Shown here one piece after another: positions 6,645 through 12,273 of a stretch of 12,273 nt of DNA. This DNA comes from JAAYCI01 sp964367945. Lineage in GTDB: Bacteria > Bacillota > Clostridia > Oscillospirales > Ruminococcaceae. Positions within the stretch are counted from its first letter, which is position 1. Every line of letters starts with the position of its first letter. Both the position numbers and the translations under genes were made by a program. Below the pieces are notes generated by a model. The model was given only the letters and a program-made list of their open reading frames with translations, did no database searches and was not told the origin of the DNA. The stretch lies in assembly GCA_964367945.1 (NCBI GenBank), contig CAYIZZ010000065.1, positions 1-12,273 of the forward strand. The letters run 5' to 3'.

Positions 6645-8087
6645 TTAGGTTTTTAGCCATGTGCGAGGATAAAACAAAACCAGCATCGGATACAGCTCCA
6701 GCCTGCCTGCAAGCATGTTAAAGCTAAGCAAAAACTTTCCGAAATTGCTAAAACCGGAATAGTTGCCGGTAGGGCCTACTTCTCCCAGGCCCGGCCCGAT
6801 ATTGTTTATGCAGGCAATAACAGCAGTCGCGGTTGTTGTCAGGTCAAACCCGTCTAAAGCCAGTAGCAATATCGAGATGGATAAAATAATCATATACACA
6901 ATTAAAAACGATTGCACTCCGGATAAAACAGAGGGAGATAAAGCCTTTTTATCCATTTTAACAACTGTTACAAATCTTGAATTGATAGTGCGTCTCACTT
7001 CTTTAATTGCTTGCTTGAACAAAATTATAATACGAGAAACTTTTATACCGCCACCGGTAGAGCCGGCACAAGCACCAATAAACATTAAAAATACTAGTAT
7101 AGCTTGAGAGAAAACCGGCCACTGGTTGAAATCAGCGGTACCAAAGCCTGTGGTTGTAATGATAGACGCCACTTGGAAAAGAGTGTCTCTGAAAGCTTCT
7201 TCAAAGCTGTCGTAAAGATGGTATATGTTTATGAATATAAGTGTTATAGCACCCAGCACTATTAGCAAATATCCTCTTAATTCTTCGCTGGTGAAAACCT
7301 GTGCGAACTTTCGTATAAGGATAAAATAAAATAAGTTGAAGTTTATTCCGAATAGTAGCATAAAAATACTTATAATATATTCCACAGCTGCACTGTCGTA
7401 CCCTCCAATGCTGGTGTTTAAAACAGAAAAACCACCTGTTCCGGCAGTGGCAAAAGCATTTACAGCGCTATCAAAAAGTGACTGACCGGCAATTAGCAAC
7501 GCAATAATTTCAAGAACTGTAAGCCCTAGGTATATAGCGTAAAGTAGCCTTGCGCTGAACCTCATTTTGCTTGCCAGCTTGCTCACTTTTGGTCCGGGTA
7601 CCTCGGCGCGCATAAGGTGCATCTCGGGCACTTGCGTGCTTGGTAAAACGGCCAGCACAAAAACAAGCACGCCCATTCCGCCTATCCAGTGCGTGAAACT
7701 TCTCCAAAACAGAATACTTTTTGGTAAAGATTCTATTTCAGTTAAAATACTGCTTCCCGTTGTGGTGAAGCCGGATACAGTTTCAAACCACGCATCTGCA
7801 AACGAGGGTATTGCGCCACTGATAATGAACGGCATACTTCCAAACAAAGAAAGTATAATCCAGCCAAGTGCAACAATAACATAACCCTCTTTAGCGTACA
7901 TCTGTGCTTTGTTTTTTGTCAGGTAGCGCATTGGGATTGAAAGTAGCACAAGAACTAAAATGGGTATTAAATATGCATAAAATAAGTTTTCACCATAGTA
8001 AAAAGATACTAGCATTGGAAGTGTCAATAAAATTGCAACAACAAACATTATCTTACCCAGGGTTTTTGATATAACATCCAAGTTCAT
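6645..8087 (-). CDS. trkH: Potassium uptake channel subunit, TrkH/KtrB family
   Basis: This is the membrane pore of a Trk/Ktr K+ uptake system, 480 residues, made of four membrane-pore-membrane repeats. The four selectivity-filter loops are visible: TTTGSS (108-113), TAGTGGF (214-220), TTTGFG (311-316) and NNIGPGLG (428-435). The CAGSTGGGIKVSRI segment (340-353) and the C-terminal GRLELYPMLVLF (461-472) are also typical of the TrkH branch. Its length and the extra two N-terminal helices fit TrkH. The start is supported by AAGGAA at 8096-8101, which overlaps the end of trkA. The gap to trkA is 15 bases, so the two are co-transcribed. Transport is expected to be gated by the TrkA ring. Confidence 0.95.
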   Translation of the reverse strand: MNLDVISKTLGKIMFVVAILLTLPMLVSFYYGENLFYAYLIPILVLVLLSIPMRYLTKNKAQMYAKEGYVIVALGWIILSLFGSMPFIISGAIPSFADAWFETVSGFTTTGSSILTEIESLPKSILFWRSFTHWIGGMGVLVFVLAVLPSTQVPEMHLMRAEVPGPKVSKLASKMRFSARLLYAIYLGLTVLEIIALLIAGQSLFDSAVNAFATAGTGGFSVLNTSIGGYDSAAVEYIISIFMLLFGINFNLFYFILIRKFAQVFTSEELRGYLLIVLGAITLIFINIYHLYDSFEEAFRDTLFQVASIITTTGFGTADFNQWPVFSQAILVFLMFIGACAGSTGGGIKVSRIIILFKQAIKEVRRTINSRFVTVVKMDKKALSPSVLSGVQSFLIVYMIILSISILLLALDGFDLTTTATAVIACINNIGPGLGEVGPTGNYSGFSNFGKFLLSFNMLAGRLELYPMLVLFYPRTWLKT

Positions 8088-8102
8088 ATATATAGTTCCT
8101 TC

Positions 8103-9464
8103 TTAGATTATTTCGAAGATATCGTTGATATCTTTAATGTGTCTGTTTGTTGTCACAACAATAACAATGTCATTATGCTGTATGATGTCGTTTCCACTTG
8201 GTATAAGGGTTAAATTTGAACGCACTATGCCTGCAATTATTGCATCGTCCCTTATTTTTAGTTTTTTTAGTGGAATATCCATCCAGTCTGTTTTTATGCT
8301 CATAAAAAACTCTAACGCTTCAACTTGCCCGTCCATCAACTTATGAAGAGTTTTTATAGTGTTTCCCGAAACATTTTGTTTTGCGCGCACATACTGCAGT
8401 ATAGTGTTTGCTGTTGTTGTTTTTGGTGAAACTACATTGTCAAAAACAAAGTTTTTAGCAAGGTCGATAAGAGCGTCTCTATTTATCTTTGTTATAACTT
8501 TTCGTACGTTTTTTGTTTGAGCATACATAGAAACAATCATGTTTTCTTCGTCTATTCCCGTAAGCGATACACAGGCATCGACTGTTTCAATACCTTCTTC
8601 AATTAGTATTTCTTGCCTGGTGCCATCACTATGTATTATTGTGGCTTTAGGAAGCATTTCTGCAAGATTTAAGCAAGTTTCTTCGTTGTTTTCGATTATC
8701 TTGACTTTCATTCCCATGTCACATAGCTGCTTTGCAAGATAGTGTGATATTTTTCCGCCGCCGATAATCATAACACTTTTTATTGGATCTTTGATGATAC
8801 CTGTGCTTCTGAAAAAATCATTTAGGTCTGAGTGTGATGCGGTTAGATGGATTTTATCACCTTCTTTTAAAACCACATCTCCACTGGGAATAATGGCATC
8901 GTCACCACTTTGAACAGCGCATACAAGAACATTTAATTTCAGTGCTTTATTCAAATTGAAAAGTGGTATATCGGCAAGCTTGCTACCTTTTTCTATTTTT
9001 ATTTCTATCAGATCAACCCTGTTGGTTGAGAAGCTTTCAATGTTGATTACCGATGGGAACCTAAGCATTTTTGAAATTTCAAGTGCCGCTTGAAACTCAG
9101 GGTTTACTATCATTGAAAGCCCAAGCTCAGTTCTCATAAAAGGGAGCTGTTTGATATAGCTGGGGTTTCTTACCCTGGCGATACAGTGCCTTGCACCCAT
9201 TTTGCGTGCAGTCATACAGCACAACAAGTTGATTTCATCGGAGTCTGTTGTTGCGATTACAAGATTTGTTTTTGAGACCTCTGCCTCGGATAAAATGTCG
9301 TATATAACACCATTGCCACATACAGCCTGAATATCATGCTCGTTCATCAAAGAATCTAAATGATCTTCTCTTTTATCAATGATGGTCACGTCATGATCTT
9401 CTTCACACAAATTACTTGCTATCGCAGCGCCAACTTTGCCTGCGCCTACAACTATAATTTTCAT
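8103..9464 (-). CDS. trkA: Trk system potassium uptake regulator TrkA (two RCK modules)
   Basis: This cytoplasmic nucleotide-binding regulator gates the TrkH channel. The 453 residues form two tandem RCK_N-RCK_C modules, as in classical TrkA. The first Rossmann motif is GAGKVG (7-12) with Asp30 at the end of the second strand, the residue that selects NAD(H). The second is GGGKIS (235-240), where Ser replaces the third glycine, with Glu258 at the equivalent acidic position. RCK_C domains follow each (about 140-220 and 370-453); the last contains IPSGNDIIQHNDIVIVV-type strands. The ATG is preceded by AAGGAA about 8 bases upstream and by a near-consensus promoter. It is the first gene of the trkA-trkH operon. 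Confidence 0.95.
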   Translation of the reverse strand: MKIIVVGAGKVGAAIASNLCEEDHDVTIIDKREDHLDSLMNEHDIQAVCGNGVIYDILSEAEVSKTNLVIATTDSDEINLLCCMTARKMGARHCIARVRNPSYIKQLPFMRTELGLSMIVNPEFQAALEISKMLRFPSVINIESFSTNRVDLIEIKIEKGSKLADIPLFNLNKALKLNVLVCAVQSGDDAIIPSGDVVLKEGDKIHLTASHSDLNDFFRSTGIIKDPIKSVMIIGGGKISHYLAKQLCDMGMKVKIIENNEETCLNLAEMLPKATIIHSDGTRQEILIEEGIETVDACVSLTGIDEENMIVSMYAQTKNVRKVITKINRDALIDLAKNFVFDNVVSPKTTTANTILQYVRAKQNVSGNTIKTLHKLMDGQVEALEFFMSIKTDWMDIPLKKLKIRDDAIIAGIVRSNLTLIPSGNDIIQHNDIVIVVTTNRHIKDINDIFEII

Positions 9465-9503
9465 AGACTGAATTTCCTTTAATTAATGTTTACTGTATAG
9501 CTA

Positions 9504-9532
9504 AGTATACTCCTTGAGAACATCTTTTTCAA
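9504..9532 (-). promoter_or_regulatory. Promoter of the trkA-trkH operon
   Basis: On the minus strand TTGAAA (9527-9532) is 17 bases from TATACT (9504-9509), predicting transcription from about 9497 and a leader of only about 33 bases. This leaves no room for a K+- or c-di-AMP-sensing riboswitch. A perfect 7-bp inverted repeat, AACATCT (9519-9525) / AGATGTT (9540-9546), flanks and covers the -35 box and could be a repressor or activator site. Confidence 0.72.
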
Positions 9533-9660
9533 CACATTTAGATGTTGTGATGTCATAAAAGTGAAATATACCTTATAGTGGCTGAGATATAGTGCTGATT
9601 TGCAAGGATTAACATCGTTTGGATTGCCTTTAGAAAGCGGGTTATTGTACCGTTTTTCAA

Positions 9661-9718
9661 AATAAAACACACCAAAATCTCCATTTACCTTAAGGGGAGT
9701 ATTTTGGTGTGTTTTATT
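9661..9718 (-). terminator. Long hairpin, probable terminator of the Lcl-domain lipoprotein gene
   Basis: A perfect 18-bp inverted repeat runs AATAAAACACACCAAAAT (9661-9678) / ATTTTGGTGTGTTTTATT (9701-9718). The stem extends inward through CTCC/GGAG with one bulged base, and the loop contains the palindrome CCTTAAGG (9688-9695). On the minus strand the far arm ends in a T-rich tract, suiting the lipoprotein gene that ends at 9829. It is nearly symmetrical, so it could also stop plus-strand transcription. It sits in the 364-base gap between the lipoprotein gene and trkA, which otherwise holds the trkA promoter and a structured stretch at 9749-9839 and no convincing gene. Confidence 0.72.
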
Positions 9719-9748
9719 TGTCGAAAAGTCAGGGATACAATATTTAGA

Positions 9749-9839
9749 ATGCCGACTTATGACGTTAGTTTGGTGGCTTTTATCTTGTTGTGCCACGCGA
9801 GTATATATCGTGTGAAAACAAATTATACCTAGTCGGCAT
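9749..9839. repeat. Inverted repeat joining the end of the lipoprotein gene to its 3' flank
   Basis: ATGCCGACT (9749-9757) is exactly complementary to AGTCGGCAT (9831-9839), which encodes the last codons and stop of the lipoprotein gene. Between them lie GTGGC (9773-9777) / GCCAC (9792-9796) and, as an alternative pairing, CACGCGA (9794-9800) / TCGTGTG (9808-9814, one G-U pair). The message of the lipoprotein gene could fold here before reaching the terminator. Its role is unknown. Confidence 0.5.
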
Positions 9840-11271
9840 CACGGACGAGCCTTACCATATTAAATACACGCTGCTCATCGCCTTGTGGAGCATTTGAATC
9901 GGAAACAGGATAGTCCTCTACACTGCCTGTTTTGGGATCACTTTTTTGAGAACCTGCACCATGTGCATCAACGGTTTCTCCGTCCATTTCACCAAGAGCG
10001 TTTCCGAAAACCATATAAGAAGCAGCGCCATATTCAGTTGACGAAGCACTTAAATCATCGTGAGTTGTTCCAGACCAGTAGTACCCATAATCATCTTCGC
10101 CGACATAGTTTGTAATGGGTGTGCAGTCAAATAAACTATCAATAGCGGCTGTTCCGGTAACTGCAAGCGATTGCTCATAATCAACTAAGCTTTGAAGTTC
10201 TTTAATATCAGGCAATCTCCAATCGGAATAACCTAGGAAATTCTCCTCATTTTTTTCTTGCACCCAGGCCAACGCGTCTTCCCAAGTCAGTGCACCATTA
10301 CCGTTTTCGTCGGTATAGCCTTCATAATAGCCTGAGTCGTACTGTGACCACATTAGTGAAGTAGCCTCATCGGTGATAGTTTCGTCACCATTATCCACAA
10401 ATAAGTTTTGACCATAACTTGTGTTTCCACGAACAAAATAGCAGTAGAAATCTTTATCAATTTCATAGCCTTTAATACGTCCGTCAGCAAAGTTATATCC
10501 AAATACTGTTGTGTTGCCACCTAAAGTTGTTGAACCATAAATTGTAGAAGTTAAGATTTGAGAATCTATAAATCGTGATTCTCCTGCGGCATCGCCGTAC
10601 TCAAACACAAAATAATCGGTGTCAATATATGGTGTGGATGTAGAAGAACTTGTTCCGGTGTTTCCAGAAAAGTCTACTAAAGAATAAAGCTCTTTCATTG
10701 ATGGTATTCTCCAGTCAGAGTAACCCAAGTAATTGCTTTGGTTTAATTCTTCTAGTAGTTCAACAGCCTCAGGCCATGTCAATTTTTCGCCTGGATCTTG
10801 AGTCCACATAAGCCCTGTCACATTGTCAGAAACAGTACCATCACCATTGTCGGTATAGCTGGGGGCATTACCTACAAATTGTGCGTCTTGGCCATAGAAG
10901 GCATCGCCTTCAGCAGGCTCGTCTATAATAGCGTCGTTTGAGAAAAATGTAGTCTGATTGGTATCAACAATAGGATATCCATCAACTGTTGCCTCATAGC
11001 CTACAGCTGCTACAAGCTCGGCTTCTATCTCTTCGGCCTCTTCAACTGTGAAAGTGCTTGTCATTGATTGTGCCCCGCCAGGAGGGGGACCGGATCCTTC
11101 TGCACCATCTTCGGGAGGAGGTGCTTGTTCTTCTGTGCTGTTGCTTTCAGCCGCCTGACTTTCTTGCGCTTGATCGGTGTTGCTTGAAGAAATGTCAGAG
11201 TCTTGGCTCTGGCATGCAGCAAGGCTTATACATGTGAGCACTGCTAATAAAAATGCGATAAATTTTTTCAT
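9829..11271 (-). CDS. Lipoprotein with two Lcl_C (DUF1566) domains
   Basis: This is a predicted surface lipoprotein of 480 residues. It starts MKK and has a lipobox LAAC (Cys20), then a low-complexity Gln/Ser/Glu/Pro linker (about 21-70, with PPP-ED and PPPGG runs). Two copies of the domain named after the C-terminus of the Legionella collagen-like adhesin Lcl follow. Copy 1 opens DNGDGTVSD-VTGLMW (141-156) and has YLGYSDWRIPSMKELYSLVD (181-200). Copy 2 opens DNGDETITD-ATSLMW (293-308) and has FLGYSDWRLPDIKELQSLVD (345-364), then YYWSGT (397-402) and a closing RVFNMVRLVR (468-477). DENGNG (321-326) resembles a calcium loop. The frame continues to a TTG at 11286, but the signal peptide fits the ATG at 11271; the ribosome binding site (GGAAAA) is weak. 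A role in adhesion or carbohydrate binding is an inference from Lcl. It stands alone between trkA and the Fic remnant. Confidence 0.85.
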   Translation of the reverse strand: MKKFIAFLLAVLTCISLAACQSQDSDISSSNTDQAQESQAAESNSTEEQAPPPEDGAEGSGPPPGGAQSMTSTFTVEEAEEIEAELVAAVGYEATVDGYPIVDTNQTTFFSNDAIIDEPAEGDAFYGQDAQFVGNAPSYTDNGDGTVSDNVTGLMWTQDPGEKLTWPEAVELLEELNQSNYLGYSDWRIPSMKELYSLVDFSGNTGTSSSTSTPYIDTDYFVFEYGDAAGESRFIDSQILTSTIYGSTTLGGNTTVFGYNFADGRIKGYEIDKDFYCYFVRGNTSYGQNLFVDNGDETITDEATSLMWSQYDSGYYEGYTDENGNGALTWEDALAWVQEKNEENFLGYSDWRLPDIKELQSLVDYEQSLAVTGTAAIDSLFDCTPITNYVGEDDYGYYWSGTTHDDLSASSTEYGAASYMVFGNALGEMDGETVDAHGAGSQKSDPKTGSVEDYPVSDSNAPQGDEQRVFNMVRLVRDAD

Positions 11272-11300
11272 AAAGTAATTTTCCAATTTGATTGTTATAA

Positions 11301-11359
11301 TTTTTGGTATGTTTCAGAGTATATATTGGAATCCTTAAACATACCTTAAATTCCAAAAA
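11301..11359. repeat. Interleaved inverted repeats upstream of the lipoprotein gene
   Basis: Three complementary pairs occupy 59 bases. They are TTTTTGG (11301-11307) / CCAAAAA (11353-11359), GGTATGTTT (11306-11314) / AAACATACC (11337-11345) and TTGGAAT (11326-11332) / ATTCCAA (11350-11356). The second and third pairs interleave, so they cannot both form as simple hairpins; they are either alternatives or a pseudoknot. The site lies 30-90 bases before the start of the minus-strand lipoprotein gene and includes a possible -10 box TATACT (11318-11323, minus strand) without a good -35. It could be an operator or a structured leader. Confidence 0.5.
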
Positions 11360-11577
11360 CAAATTAGATGTATTGACATGGTAAGTGAAAGCGCTAATAC
11401 TAATATAAGTGAGACATTTATCAAGAAGTTACATGCTACCTTGAAAACGGCACAAGCGATTCAAAAAAAGAGTATTTTGTGGTAGGCAATTATAAAAAGA
11501 TACCGAACAAAGCAGGTGGTGCGCAAACTACCGTACCTGAGCTTGTGTCAGGAGAGATTAAAATTTTAGTATCATAA
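11339..11577 (+). pseudogene. Fic-family protein remnant, frameshifted and truncated
   Basis: Two frames together give a Fic-protein segment. Frame A (11339-11447) reads FQKQIRCIDMVSESA then NISETFIKKLHATLK. Frame B (11448-11577) continues NGTSDSKKEYFVVGNYKK, IPNKAGGAQTTVPE and EIKILVS before TAA. This matches, from memory, the region before the active site of Fic proteins, where xxFIKELHxILKxGTSDxxxxWFxVGDYKKxPNxVGGxETTxPE is typical. The frames join at a run of four A (11444-11447), where one more A would restore the frame, so a single-base deletion is likely. There is no start codon (a stop lies at 11336-11338), and the catalytic HPFxDGNGR part is absent. AMPylation activity is therefore lost. 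It fills most of the 323-base gap between the lipoprotein and TrmO genes. Confidence 0.72.
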
Positions 11578-11594
11578 GAAGAAAAGAGGAAAAC

Positions 11595-11990
11595 ATGAAT
11601 AACGAGTTAATATTTATTGGGGAAATAAAAACTCCGTATAACACATTAGCAGATTGCCCACATAATATTTCATTTGATGGTCCACTATGTGAAATATTGA
11701 TAGAGGAAAAATACAAAGACGGTTTAGTCGGATTAAAAGCAGAAGCACATATTTTGGTGCTATATTGGCTAGACGGTGCTGAAAGAACAGTTACTATAGG
11801 TCCGTCACATGGTGGACCCAGCATACACGGCACGTTTAATAGAAGAACACCGCATAGACCAAATCCTATAGGCGCGGCTGTTGTGAAGATAGAAAAAATA
11901 CAAGATACTACAATTGTAGTAAAAGGTTTAGATTGTTTGTCGGGCACAAAATTGTTGGATATAAAACCGGCAATTTTCAAAGAACTTTAA
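11595..11990 (+). CDS. trmO: TrmO/TsaA-type tRNA (N6-threonylcarbamoyladenosine-37) methyltransferase
   Basis: It is expected to methylate the t6A base at position 37 of threonine tRNAs using S-adenosylmethionine, tuning codon reading. It belongs to the TsaA/UPF0066 beta-barrel family. The 131 residues cover the TsaA domain only: IGEIKTPY at 8-15, CPHNIS (21-26), ILVLYWLD (53-60), the signature HGTFNRRTPHRPNPIG (78-93), then GLDCLSGT (111-118) and LDIKP (121-125). E. coli TrmO is about 235 residues with an extra C-terminal domain; short forms occur widely. The start has AGAGG at 11585-11589, 5 bases upstream. No clear promoter was found next to it; it lies 17 bases after the Fic remnant and is followed by a terminator. 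tRNA specificity is inferred from family. Confidence 0.82.
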   Translation: MNNELIFIGEIKTPYNTLADCPHNISFDGPLCEILIEEKYKDGLVGLKAEAHILVLYWLDGAERTVTIGPSHGGPSIHGTFNRRTPHRPNPIGAAVVKIEKIQDTTIVVKGLDCLSGTKLLDIKPAIFKEL

Positions 11991-12029
11991 AATAACTGCT
12001 AAGTAATGATTGCTATATATTAGTTAAAG

Positions 12030-12067
12030 ACAAAACAACCTTGTTATTAATAATAAGGTTGTTTTGT
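12030..12067. terminator. Hairpin terminator after trmO
   Basis: A perfect 13-bp stem, ACAAAACAACCTT (12030-12042) / AAGGTTGTTTTGT (12055-12067), has a 12-base loop made largely of the palindrome TTATTAATAA. It begins 40 bases after the trmO stop. The T-run is inside the stem rather than after it, so efficiency is uncertain; it may work in both directions. Confidence 0.72.
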
Positions 12068-12146
12068 TCCGCTACAGCAAAAATACAGCCAAAGGCAAAC
12101 AGTTTATGCAGTAATACGGCATGATAGCTTTTTGAAGTTGGTTAAG

Positions 12147-12176
12147 TTTACAATGTCGGTGAAAATATGGTATACT
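12147..12176 (+). promoter_or_regulatory. Promoter for the gene starting at 12219
   Basis: TTTACA (12147-12152) and TATACT (12171-12176) are 18 bases apart, and TGG before the -10 makes an extended -10 element. Predicted transcription starts near 12183, about 36 bases before the ATG. Confidence 0.7.
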
Positions 12177-12218
12177 ACCAGTGTATATATTTAAAAGGTG
12201 TATAAACAGGAGGAAACC

Positions 12219-12273
12219 ATGAACAGCGGTAATATACTGAAAAAAACAGTCGGCATTGTGGCAAGCTTTGCTG
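12219..12273 (+). CDS. Start of an unidentified gene (3' truncated by the window)
   Basis: Eighteen codons are visible (MNSGNILKKTVGIVASFA), beginning with a short polar stretch and then two lysines and a hydrophobic run. This fits a signal peptide or a first membrane helix of an extracytoplasmic or membrane protein. A strong AGGAGG (12208-12213) lies 5 bases upstream, and a good promoter precedes it, so the start is firm even though the product cannot be named. Confidence 0.75.
   Translation, partial: MNSGNILKKTVGIVASFA

Noticed and set aside
9579..9665. Plus-strand open stretch ending LYRFSK just before the hairpin, like a gene tail followed by a terminator
   Set aside because: Only about 28 codons after a stop, no start or ribosome binding site, and no recognisable family.
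9479..9796. 105-codon open frame on the minus strand
   Set aside because: It runs straight through the 18-bp terminator hairpin and the trkA promoter, has no ribosome binding site, and its product resembles nothing I know.
11373..11401. TTGACA with a possible -10 17 bases on, and a cre-like TGAAAGCGCTAATA (11385-11398) between them
   Set aside because: The site lies inside the Fic pseudogene frame (encoding IDMVSESANT), so the match is probably coding sequence. The -10 (AATACT) is poor and the cre half TA differs from the consensus CA.
12072..12122. 16-codon minus-strand open frame with a hydrophobic tail next to the trmO terminator
   Set aside because: Too short, with no ribosome binding site; chance occurrence is likely.

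Overview
The window reads as an ordinary chromosomal stretch of a low-GC Firmicute, most likely a Clostridia member. The evidence is AT-rich coding sequence, strong AGGAGG-type ribosome binding sites, TTGnnn-17-TATAAT-type promoters, U-rich hairpin terminators, a YesM/LytS-type histidine kinase, two lipobox lipoproteins, and a galactokinase with the GGNHTDH signature variant that I associate with gut clostridia. No rRNA, tRNA, insertion sequence or CRISPR array was seen.

Region 1 (1-4062, + strand) is a sugar-sensing and galactose-use cluster. It holds the C-terminal half of a histidine kinase, a membrane-tethered periplasmic-binding-type protein whose start overlaps the kinase gene, a galactose/glucose-binding lipoprotein of the MglB type, and a galactokinase. 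No ABC transporter ATPase or permease lies between the binding protein and the kinase. The layout fits an extracytoplasmic sugar sensor (binding protein plus kinase, with the response regulator presumably upstream of the window) linked to galactose phosphorylation.

Region 2 (4078-5496, + strand) is a compact unit with its own promoter and terminator. It carries an antibiotic-biosynthesis-monooxygenase-fold protein, a DUF1697 protein and a DUF1801 protein. Region 3 (5548-6593, + strand) is a single EamA/DMT-family exporter with a near-consensus promoter and a hairpin shared with the convergent genes.

Region 4 (6645-9532, - strand) is a trkA-trkH operon for regulated K+ uptake, with a clear promoter in front of trkA. 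Region 5 (9661-11271, - strand) is a lipoprotein with two Lcl_C/DUF1566 repeats, followed by a structured 3' region and a strong terminator hairpin.

Region 6 (11339-12273, + strand) holds a decayed Fic-family gene fragment (frameshifted and truncated, with no catalytic motif). After it come a short TrmO/TsaA-type tRNA methyltransferase gene with terminator, and the promoter, ribosome binding site and first 18 codons of another gene that runs off the window.

The observations most worth a second look are the kinase/double-binding-protein/galactokinase cluster, the Fic remnant, and the interleaved palindromes between the lipoprotein gene and that remnant. I found no clear sign of an entirely new system.
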